From NCBI RefSeq assembly GCF_964199755.1, contig NC_133911.1:5111001-5175000 (forward strand): 64,000 bases of DNA. Direction: 5' to 3'. The notes beneath the pieces are model-generated. The model was not told the DNA's origin. It made no database searches and saw only the letters and a program-made list of their open reading frames with translations. The position numbers and the translations under genes are program-made. Shown here piece after piece: positions 1 to 10,031 of the stretch (its first letter is position 1; each line of letters opens with the position of its first letter). The stretch is from Larus michahellis. Taxonomy: Eukaryota > Chordata > Aves > Charadriiformes > Laridae.

Positions 1-485
1 CTAACTCACCAGAATCACTCACTGCTCACTGGGCTCGAGCTGCTGGCTAGCATCCTCAGCTTTCCCGGTCCAGCTGCAGCCCATTCACACAGTGTGAGCA
101 CACAGCTGCTTTTTTGGGTGCTATTACTTTCCGGGATCTCAAAAACTAGGCACTCACCAGTATCCCCAGCTCCAATGTGCATTTCTGTATGAAGAGCTTG
201 AAGGCAGGGGGCTACAGAAGAGGAAAGACAAAGAAAAGAAGGTAAAGGAAACACCCCTTTCTCCATCAGGACAGACTAGCAAGGGCAGTTACTGTAACAT
301 TCTCCTACTGACTTTCCAGACCTCTGAAAGTTTACCTAGCTGCACATTTTTGCACAGACCACGACCACCTCCACAGCCCCGGTCGGACACAAACAGGCTC
401 TGCAGAAAAGCTGACAGAGAGTGTAACACGGGCAGAGACACACAGCACATCTGCAGGGACAAGCACAAACGCAGCCTGCACTTAC
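1..485 (-). other. probable intron 1 of the miR-34a host RNA (partial)
   Basis: This sequence lies downstream (minus strand) of the consensus donor at 485. It has no recognised coding exon, and the short open frames on both strands resemble no known protein. If the host-gene assignment is right, this is the start of the first intron, cut by the window edge. Confidence 0.35.
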
Positions 486-640
486 CTGAAGAGACAGAGA
501 AGGTCAGGAAGGCTCCGGTTCAGGAGGCTGCCGGGGTCTCTCAAGGAGGTCTGGTCAGCAGAGCAGCTGTGAGTCGCAGAGGCAGATCCCCTCTGATCCA
601 CTGGGATCCCTGTGATCGCAGGGACAAAGGCAGGCTCAGG
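486..640 (-). ncRNA. MIR34AHG: probable first exon of miR-34a host RNA (MIR34AHG), start uncertain
   Basis: On the minus strand, just downstream of the p53 element, sequence reads into a consensus donor: CTTCAG at 491-486 followed by GTAAGT at 485-480. If the TTTATTT at 664-670 acts as a TATA-like element, initiation would fall near 635-640, giving a first exon of about 150 bases. In human the miR-34a primary transcript has a short first exon at the p53 site, then a long intron before the hairpin; the hairpin would then lie left of this window. The minus-strand frame is open across 610-487 but resembles no protein I know, so the exon is treated as noncoding. The 5' end is a guess; the donor is solid as a motif. 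Confidence 0.5.
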
Positions 641-643
641 CCT

Positions 644-663
644 GAACAAGCCCAGACAAGCCC
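644..663 (-). promoter_or_regulatory. p53 response element, probable MIR34A host-gene promoter
   Basis: Seen: two abutting decamers on the + strand, GAACAAGCCC (644-653) and AGACAAGCCC (654-663). Each fits the p53 half-site RRRCWWGYYY at all ten positions, with no spacer. On the minus strand a TTTATTT stretch (664-670) lies immediately upstream. Known: the human MIR34A promoter carries a functional p53 element which, as I recall it, differs from this one by a single base. It lies on the strand opposite H6PD, upstream of H6PD, as here. Inferred: this drives a leftward primary miR-34a transcript. The match to consensus is direct; the locus assignment rests on synteny and remembered human sequence. 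Confidence 0.8.
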
Positions 664-1548
664 AAATAAAGGCTCTTCCTGAGCCTGCCCGGTTACGAGA
701 GAAGCCGGCCCTCTGGATGTCACAGCTCGGGACCAGGCACGGTCCCCACGGCCCGCGGGCTGGTGGGAGAGGTCAGCACACAGCCATTTGGGCCAGCACA
801 GGACCGAGTTTCTTCAGTGCCACATCCTCGATTTCAGGGAAGCTGAAATAACACCGAACGGGAGCACTTCGACCTCAGCACGCTCGTGCCAGGGCTGAAT
901 TTAATCTGTTTCACTGAGGGAATCCTGCGTTAAGGAAGAACGAGGGGTATCTCCAGGACTCTTCCTGGCAAAGAAATGTAACCCACAACTTCACAATCAC
1001 ATCAGAGGCTCCAGTAATTGGAAAAAGCGAACCGGCAACAGAGACATACTGCAGCAAGGCCACCAGAAACCCATCAGTGCAGGAGCCCAGGTTTAAAGGC
1101 ACACACAACCGGACCCATCCCTCGGGGTCTGAGGCTTTTTTCCTGACAGCCCACAAAGCTTAAGTCCACGCATCCCAAATATTCCCCCCCCTGCAATTTT
1201 GTTAGAGGTAGTGGGGTTGTGGAGGGGCACTAAGGCACCTCATTCATTCTCCAGAGAAGCACTTATTGTGTACACAGCTAATTAAAAAGGAGCCCCCTCA
1301 GAGACAGAGCTGCAGCAGCCTCCTCACCACTCGCACAATGCGGATATTTTTCCTCTCCTTTGTATCAGTGAGTGTTCACATTTACTTTTCTTAATAAAGC
1401 TGCAGGGCCAGATTCCAATTTCAGCAGAGCACAGGCTCAGAGCAGCCTTACTGGATAACTCCACTATTACCTGCTTGAGAAAGTAAAGAATCTGGCCCGT
1501 TAAATCCATCCCTGATAACAAGAAAAAGCCTGTGCAAAATGAAACAAA

Positions 1549-1697
1549 GTTTGCTGGTTTGGTTGTTGGGTTTTGGGTTGTTTGGGGTTTTTTTGTTGTT
1601 TTTTTTTTTTTTTTGTTGGTTTGTTTGGTTCTTCTTGGTGTTTGGTTTGGTTTGTTTGGTTTTTAAAAAAAAAAAACAAACAAAAACAAAAAACAGG
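1549..1697. repeat. G/T-rich simple tract followed by A-rich tract
   Basis: Imperfect GGTTT/GTTT repeats with a long T run near 1599-1614 are followed by further GGTTT units, then an A run (about 1665-1676) and CAAA/CAAAAA repeats up to about 1697. The T/G-rich left part and A/C-rich right part are roughly complementary and could fold back. Similar G/T-rich tracts occur near 15236-15260 and 37275-37305. Confidence 0.8.
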
Positions 1698-1958
1698 CTT
1701 CTGTACAGACCACCCAATGCTACAGCATTTTTCAACCAACAGTTAAGAGCCCCTCTGAAGCTCCCAGTGCCCAGAGAGGTCAGGCTAACTTACCCTGAGG
1801 CTGTCCCCTGCTGCAGCAGCAAACGGCACTTCCCTCCTCTGCTTTCCTCCAGGTGCCCTTGTTTCCCTGCAGTGATGTGAAGATGCAGCTGGGGGAAGAA
1901 AAAGGGGTCAAGACATACAGCATGACGGGGTGAGTGGGATATCTGACAGCTCAAAGCA

Positions 1959-1977
1959 TTTTTTTTTTTTTTTTTTT
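1959..1977. repeat. poly-T tract (19 bases)
   Basis: An uninterrupted run of 19 T. No flanking retroelement body or target-site duplication was recognised, so it is called only as a homopolymer. Confidence 0.9.
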
Positions 1978-4900
1978 CAATACATGTCCATAAGAATACT
2001 TTAAAAATAAACTAGCCTTATGCACAGACTTCCCTGAGCTTGTACTACACAGGGATGAGCCCTTCACTCCTTTCCCCCACATCTTCCACTCGGGAAGGAT
2101 GCAGAGGAGACTCCCCCCAGAAAGGAGCACGGGGTGTCGATGAGCGCCCACCGCGACAGGCAGCAAAAAGGGCCAGTTCTGCATTTGCTGACACAATTCA
2201 TCAGGGCTCTCCATGCGGTTGAGGCTTCCGCCTTACTCCAACTTCTAAAGTGACGGCTGAATAATAAAAAAATCCTACCAAATCCCACCAACTCCTGAAC
2301 AGCCTTTCTTTTCCACATGAGACAGTGGAGAGCTCTTTGCAGCCCAGGAAATCCCATGGTTTTCCCACCCAGCGCCATTCCCAACTCCCACCTCCTAATT
2401 CAGAGTTTGACGCAGAGGTTGGATGATTTGGTACAAATAAATATTTCAAGTCTCCAGACTTCTCGAGTCTCTGCACTTCAGTTTACACAGGAAGCAAATG
2501 TAAAAGCTACTGCATTAAAATACAAAAGGAAGCGTGCAAACCACGTTCAATCCAGATGGCAAATATTTTATCATCTCTGCTTTAAGCTAATAGTTTCTAT
2601 GTTTTTCATAAGAAATAAGAAGAGATTGCTTGCTGAGGTAGCCACAAATAGCAACTAGTTGTATCCCTAACTGAGGAAGTGCTACAAACACTGAGTTTTC
2701 ACGAAATATTTTCATGCTGGAACTTGTATGCTTGCACACACGCATTCACCCTGGCGCATGCCAACAATGGCCAAGAGCACACAAGCGTGGTGACTGCAGC
2801 CATTTTGACAACCCGCATTTGGGCTACCGAAATGAAGAGATGTGCCAAAGTGGCCCTCTGGCACCGAACTGAGAGAGTCTGTTACAGAGGAGGAGAAATG
2901 GCGTCAGTGACTCAGCTGTACTCTGCCCACACAGACCTGCATCAGAGAAGGCCCTTTAAACTGCGCGTTTCTACTGATGCTGGATTTATTCGTGGCTGCC
3001 TTGTTTTTCTCCCTGTATATTGCAGGGCTCTTAGACTGTGCTCTGGCCCTGAAGAGCAGAAAAAGCCAGAGTAAGATGAACATGTCCCACCAACGTGGCG
3101 TAAAAGGGAAGAATAACTTGAAAGATGAAAGGTGGCCTGAAGGAAGCAGGTTGCGTGGGGACAGCTTAGATGAATTTCTACGCTTGTGTGTGTGAAATGA
3201 CTTCTTTTCCCTATTCGTTCTGGGCTTTGTGATCCCCCCACCCTCCCGCAGAGCAGCCGCACACCCTTGCGGTGTGCCTGACGAGGGATGCTCCCCAGCA
3301 CACCGCCCGCAGCACCAGGGGAGGCTCCCCAGGCGTGCACCGGTGGCAGCGCCAGCCTCCACCCTTATATCTACGCTGCACGTGGATTCCTTTGGGTTGG
3401 CCTTGTGGTACCCGCACAGGTTAGGGCACGCCGGGAAGCTCCCTTTAAGAGCAGGGTTTGAAGCCAAATGCTTGAGATTTACCAAGCACGGGCAGGTATT
3501 AATCTGACAGACCCCAAGCAGATTTAATGGCTGGAAATACACTCTTATTCACTGCTGGGCACGACCACCACAGGAACAAGTGGCTTTTTGTCATTTCCCA
3601 GACAATTGAGACACTTTACAGCTGAACAGAAAGACTAAGCTGCATGACCTTGTTAAGTGCGCACATTTGGAAGCCAGCAATCCAAGGCTTCCTACAGGCA
3701 TGCTGGCACCATGACTGAACAGTTTTTTGAGGAAGGACTGGCATCCTGCCACACAAGGGGCAATGGCTGCCTATAACCTGAATGAGCTGTCGCCACTTCA
3801 AAACGGCGATGATCCCATCCAAGCAAAGTTCGTTAAGGATGGGTCTCGCTGATGAAAGCTCTCCAGAGCACAGAAACAGCAACTAGAAGCTGAGCTGTAA
3901 TTCCAGCTCAGCTTACTCTCTTGCTGAGCGTTTAGGGCTCTCCTGACACTTGGGGGCACTTGAACTGGTCTCACTGGTAGTGCCCTTACTGCCAAACCAA
4001 GCCGACGGACTGCAGGGTGGGACCCTTCCCAGAGGGAAATGCTGGATGGAGCGGCTCGTTCTTTGCAGCAGCAGAGGGGAGCAGAAGAGTCAGTGGGTAA
4101 ATGCGAGGCGCAGAGGCTGAGCTTGAACTACGCAGAGAAACCGCGTTAGGGACTGAAAATCAGTAGCGAGGCAAACAGTGGATTATTTTATCTTTAAATC
4201 AAGGTGAATCACCTTTCTGACATTCTGCTTCAGCCCAGCAATTTAGTAGATTAAATGAATTACCACTGCTTACTGGTCAGATTACCTTAGTAGATCCTTC
4301 CTGTCCTCAGACTTTAGGGAACTACGATCTGAACGTGAATTTACTTTAACTTACATTTTACCTTCACAGTTATCCTTAATCATAGTATCATGCACTAGTT
4401 AAAAGCCCACATTGTGTACAGATATTAGCAGTAGATTTTAATGCCAGATGAGAAAGAAATATATATGCACAGGAAAATTACCTGCCCTCTTCACTGAGTG
4501 TCAGCTCGTTGATCTCCACCCTGTGGCCAAGACATCATGACACCAAGTTACCACTTCACCTGCCAAGGGTAAAAGAGTATTCTCAAATAATGCAAGGGAA
4601 AACAGCAGTCTCGGTACCCCCTTTAAGGTCCCAACCCCTCCCCATCCGTTCCCACCCTTTCCCCTCAGTGGTACCACTATGGAGGCAGATCCACAAACAC
4701 TTAATGCAAACCATCAGTCACAAGTCACCAATACGTGACTTCTTTCCCCTCAAAACACATCACTTTAACATATAGATGGCGAAATTCTTCATAATTAGGA
4801 AAAAAAAAAAAACCAGGGTTTCCCCAAAGTACCCATTTCCAGATGTCTTTTGCAAGGGCAGATAAGCAGAGGACTTTGTAGCTAATGAGCAGAGGATCCA

Positions 4901-6417
4901 GTTACCTTAATTGCAGAAAAGTGGCCTGTGAACAGAAATACTGTATGTACAACACCAGCTACTGTGTCTGTGGTTGTATTTATTATATAAGTAGTTTGTG
5001 CCTACCCAACAGGCCCTTTTACCTCGTATCATGAGCATTTCCCAGAGGCTCAGTAAGACATGGCTGAAACATAGCCCAAGGTCTTCATACAAACCTGACA
5101 AACCTCAATAACCTGTTTTACATCTTCTATTGCGGAAATACCTTGGTTAGCATCTGAGCTGGGAAACTTTAGCAGCAAGTGAATGTGGAAGGCATCCAAT
5201 TGCAATGTCATATGTTTGAACAAGTTCCCTTAGCTTAGCTAAGGGAATGCCATGCTTCAGCAGAGCTGGATTAACTGTCCGTGTGTACAAGCTCATAGTT
5301 TGTCCTAACAGGGGTTAACACAACAAATACCAGCCCACACTGACAGAGCATTAGCCTGAATCAGCTACCTCTCATACGCTATAGCGTAAGACTATGAAGG
5401 CACGTTTCACCTGCCAACTCAACTTGAGATAATGTGATTGGGGTCTAAGCGTCTCATTACTTCACTCTAGCAGCTAGCTCTCTGCTCGAGTTTTACTCGC
5501 AGCAACAGGATGCGCAAGGGCTGGAGACTAAGACACATTAACCACCTGGAATGCGAACATAAGCATAAGAGAAGTTCTCAGGCTGCTAAAGGAGCTGTCA
5601 TGAACTCGCCGACTTGGAAACAGATCCTGTCCTCAGCTCCTCTGCTGTACTTTCTCCTTAGGCTGTCTTCCGGCAAGACTGCTGCAGACATACATGCATA
5701 CTTTGTAGAGACTAATTACAGCTAATGAGATGGGGACAAAGTCTCTTCAGTTGCACACAGGTAAACACGGAGCAAAGCCTTTAGCACCTGTGAGCATACT
5801 GCTATTCACCAAATGCTTAAGTTGCTGGATTATTGGCGCTCCCACTCATCTTGCAAATTTAAGTGACCACTTTTGCAGCCACATGAAGGACCCAGGTCTT
5901 TTTAATCCTCAATCTAGTTTCTGTAGTGTTTGGATTGTTCTTTAGCAGTCACATTCTACAAATGCACCTGTCAATGCTGGGCTTTCCTTTTGCTTCACGT
6001 TTAAGGAGAGAGTATCTGGAAAGACTGCTGAAGATCCAGCAACAAGAGCAGAAGAGCCCTGATGAGACACAAGTCTCTGCAGAGTTCAGCGAGCCTTCCC
6101 GACCCCCCCATGGCCGGCAGGTTGTCGGGGTCCTGCGTGGCCCGGGCTGCTGGCAGCAGTCTGGCTGTGTTCATAGCACATCACTGTTGCCAAACAGAGG
6201 TGCTGCCTTTGAAGATAAAAGTAATCAGTGAAGGTGGTGAAGGGAATAAAATAAAGGTATCAATAAACACTTCTGAGGACTTGTGAAGGCATATTTTGCC
6301 CAAGAAGGGAGAAATATTTTAAGTTATAACAAAAGACCACCTCACAGGTAATGGTCTAGTATACAAGCTTTGGCTTAAACAGCCAAAAAGCTGTTTAGGC
6401 ATCACCAAAAGCATCCC

Positions 6418-6560
6418 CATCCCTGTAAGCATTCAAGGCCGGGCGGGATGAGGCTTTGAGCAGCCTGGTCTGATGGGAGGTGTCCCTGCCCAGGGCAGGG
6501 GGTGGAACTAGATGGTCTTTAAGGTCCCTTCCAACCCAAACCATTCTGTGATTCTATGAT
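6418..6560 (+). mobile_element. CR1 LINE 3' fragment
   Basis: The sequence carries the standard CR1 3' landmarks in order: a CATCCCTG...CATTCAAGGC segment, GGGATGAGGCTTTGAGCAGCC, TCCCTGCCCAGGGCAGGGG, GGAACTAGATGGTCTTTAAG, GTCCCTTCCAACCCAAACC, and the terminal ATTCTATGAT. It is 5'-truncated, as almost all bird CR1 copies are, and has no coding capacity. Confidence 0.95.
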
Positions 6561-9500
6561 AATTTCCCAGAAGCTCCTGGCCTCCAAGAACACTGTCAAA
6601 TTCCCTCATGAACCATTTTGTGGGTACAACAGCCTATGAACTTTTCCCCTTTTTGCAGAACCAGGAAACAGAAGCAGAGCGATTAACATAAGGAACCGAA
6701 CTAATTGAAGCACAGAGCAAGGGATGACGTTCCAGGCAGTTGAGTATGATTCCAGTGGCGACTGAAACATCTGACTGCTCAAACTGAAGTGCCTTATTCA
6801 TTCCGGTAGTCTGTTTGGCCTTGCTCAGACGGGTACCTGTTGTAAGATCAGGATTTTTTTTCTCTTAGCGATATTCTTTCTCCCTCCTGATCAGGTAGAA
6901 ACTGAAGCAGGGACACACACAGCCCCCAGATCTCCACGCTGCAGGGGAGACAGCATCCAGCAATAACTGCCAGGCGCAGCTACACCTCAACACATTGACG
7001 TGGTTTGCAATTGGCCTGTTAGAAAGGACTCGTACCACTGACAGGCTGAGACACACTGGAGGCCACTAGGCTGCAAAAGCCCAAAGTTGAGGCACTACTT
7101 TTCTGCAATGCTAAATCCTGTCCCTGTAGTCTCAGGGAAGAATGCTACAGAGGACACAGCAGTCACGTTACTCCTCTAAGCAGCAGACACCTCTTCAAAT
7201 AGATGTTAATCTCCTGGACCGTGTCACTGCTCCCCAGTGTCACACCCACTCAGAAGAGCAGGGCCTGGACGGCACAGGGATTCTGTGTATTAGCTGATGG
7301 AGCAAGTAAAGACCAGCACGCTGGAGATGCAGCTTCAGATAAAAAAAGGCAAGAAGACAAAAGACAGATTTCTGTACTAAGGACAAAAGAGCAAAGAGTC
7401 ATGAGAAACTTAAGTCATTCAGTCCACTGCCTCGGGCTAGCGACAATTCACCAAGTTCATCCATCAGCATTTCCACCGCTTTCTTAGTATTTCCACCAAC
7501 ATTTGACTTACCTCCCTCAGAAAAGCAGGGTCTCCAGTCTCCTGCATGGCTTTGCCTCTTAAAGAGAGGGAAGATGCTTCCAAATTCACTCGTTCAACTA
7601 ATCTCTCCAAAGGCACAGACCAAGCCTTAGCATTTGCTCTGCCAAGAATCCAGTAGGGACTGAACTAAGAATAGTAGCTAAGGTGAAGGACAGAGCTCGC
7701 TAGTAGGATTAGCTGCTGCCATTGCAGGTAGCAAATCCCTGCTACTCAAAGGCTTTATCTTTAAGCAGCAAGAGAAACGCTTCTTTTCTTGGTGAGGTGG
7801 TGTGGGGTGGTTTTGTTTGTTTTTGATGACGCCGAGGCTGAAAGAGCACAGAGCAGCTGAAGGCTGCAGGACTGCCACTTGCTGAGCTTCTGCCTCCCTC
7901 TGCTGGGAGGTGGCAGCCAGCAGGCCCTGCAGAGGGGACACTGTCCTGGGAACAAGCTATCCTGTCCTCCTCTAACCTGACGTGAGAGCCGTCCTCCCTC
8001 CACCTTGTGCAGGCAGACGAGGTCACGGGGCTACAGCAGTGAGGAGGGGGACAGATGGAAGAGTCTCCTTCAGAGGCATCTGGGAGAAGCTCATCGCATT
8101 TTCCCTACCAGATCACAGATGGAGACAAAAGGTCATTTTGGTCAGTTTAAGAAAACTGCTCGTTGCCATCAGCTTCCCCCCCTTGCACCCAACAGACTGC
8201 GGGTATTTTTATTTTGTTGCATGCTTCACGTTCCTTTCAGCAAGAAAAGGGGTCAGGTTCACGTGCCTCCCATGCAGAGGTGCTCAGGGTGGGCAGCCCA
8301 CGCAGCAGCAAGAATCCACCTTCACACCCAAGGAACAGCGCAAGGCCAGCAGAAACGGGCAGCTCTGTTAGCCTGGCCACGCTTCCTCTACTGCCACTGC
8401 AACCCCTTGATTGCTTTTGAAATGACTGCCATGGAAAGAATTAGGAAAGGTATTCCTAATCCATCCTTCTCCAAAGTCCCTGTCGGAAAGCAGCTTTGAA
8501 CCCATTGGGATGGCACCGCACAGAGCAATCATGATAACAGCAATTCAAAGCTTTGAAAACACACATGCACAGGTCTCCGCAGCTCTTCAGGATATATGAG
8601 GAGAACATGGCAAAAAAGGCCAGCTTTAAATCAAGCCGCACAGGCCAGTTCCATGTTCACAGTGGCTGTTTTTAGATATTGTGCCATGCAAGCTGTTTAT
8701 ACAACTAAACACACCAACACTGCCAGTAACAGGGCTCTGAGTGAAGAGCTTTGTTACCAGAAACACTCTTCACATGTAAATCTGAGTCAGTTTCTTAAAA
8801 TAGAGAGTCTGAAAATAAACATCAGCTAAACATTAATATTATGAATGCTACCTACCAACAGAAATAGATTCATCACATGATGTATTCAGCTTGTGTGTTA
8901 TACAGGAATGGTCAGAATAACAATTTACCACTGCAAGTTTTTTCTGCATCTGAGGTCTCCTGCAAACTTTGCTTCTCCAATGCTAAACTAGCAGTTCAGT
9001 AGCAGCACAAGAAAGGGCATATAAACAATGTAAGCAAGGGTCCCCTCTCCTGTACCCCAATATTATGACTGTAGCATGAAGAGTTAACAGGTTAATTTTG
9101 AAACACAAAGTTAAAAAGCCTTACCACACCCTCTCGCAACTTCTTCCAGAGCAAGGTGGCCAAATCCTGCTTGGCTAGCGGGTTGTGCTAGCCAAGGTCC
9201 AGCTTGGAAGCAGCACAGCAGGATGCCCACTTTTACGAGCACTCCTCTGAGTCCTTGCCAGCCTGTGGCCAGCAGCCCTGCACCTGGCCCATAGATAAGT
9301 GGGGTCGTCTTCCACTCCTCAGTGGCCACTTTGGGTGTAATTCACCTAAGGGTGGGGCAGAACAGATCACTGACAGGGTGGCCTGCAGGTTGCAGTCTTC
9401 CTCTGCAGCTACTGTATTTGTTGGGGGGCTAAAAAAGGCTATTACCAATTGAAAAGCTGTAATCCCTAGTAGACAAGACACATGAACAGTCCTTCATCTT

Positions 9501-10013
9501 ACTGCTTGCCCCAGGGTACGGTCCAGATACCTTGCATGTGCTGCAACACCAGTAGTCCAAGGATCACCTGCACTGCATCAGCAGTTAGCCATTTCTTTGC
9601 TCTACACACCCTTCCCACCAGCACTGCTGCGACACAACGCACAACGTCTGTCATTTTGGTCCCCAGAACATTGTAACATCCTGGCGGAGGCAACTGCAGA
9701 GCGGATGCTGCAGTGGTGGCTTGTCACCCAAGTGCAATTCACTTATCGGAGCCTTGCCGCTTCCTCGTCAGGACTGTTACCCGAATTGTTACAACAAGCC
9801 CTTGGGGACATGCCTACACGCAGCACCAAACCTCGTTGCAACTGAAGGGCATCCAGGAAAAGGACACTGCATTCCACTCGCAGACATAAGGCAATGGACT
9901 TGGCCAACTCAATCGCTAAATGATTGGGGCGGGGGGAGCAGCAGAGCACGGGGGTTGGCTGTCACAGCGCTTGCAGCAGCATCTTTCAGTTGTGTGCAGT
10001 CTGTCATTGTGTT
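6561..10013. other. intergenic sequence, no gene recognised
   Basis: Overlapping open frames of 60-166 codons occur on both strands (for example 7982-8499 and 9721-10221), but none shows a recognisable domain or a consistent splice framework. No RNA gene or mobile element was recognised. Confidence 0.5.
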
Positions 10014-10031
10014 CCCCCCCCCCCCCCCCCC
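10014..10031. repeat. poly-C run (18 bases)
   Basis: Eighteen consecutive C are bounded by GTT on the left and G on the right. The opposite strand is an 18-base G run, able to form G-quadruplex structures and prone to length change and sequencing error. Confidence 0.9.

Larger units (their letters stand above)
664..6417. other. intergenic sequence, no gene recognised
   Basis: No coding exon was recognised on either strand. A modestly CpG-containing patch (about 690-900) adjoins the p53 element and may be part of the same promoter. The longest open frame (minus strand, 3542-2904, 212 codons) has no recognisable domain and no conserved-looking composition. Homopolymer and G/T-rich tracts occur at 1549-1697 and 1959-1977. 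The human locus has a p53-induced noncoding RNA running divergently from the MIR34A promoter; nothing here proves or excludes a counterpart. Confidence 0.5.

Noticed and set aside
486-610. Open minus-strand frame in the putative miR-34a host exon, bounded by an acceptor-like CACAG
   Set aside because: About 40 codons with no resemblance to a known protein. A noncoding first exon explains the donor equally well.
2904-3542. 212-codon open frame on the minus strand
   Set aside because: No recognisable domain, low-complexity and irregular composition, no splice or promoter support. An open frame of this length can arise by chance in 64 kb.
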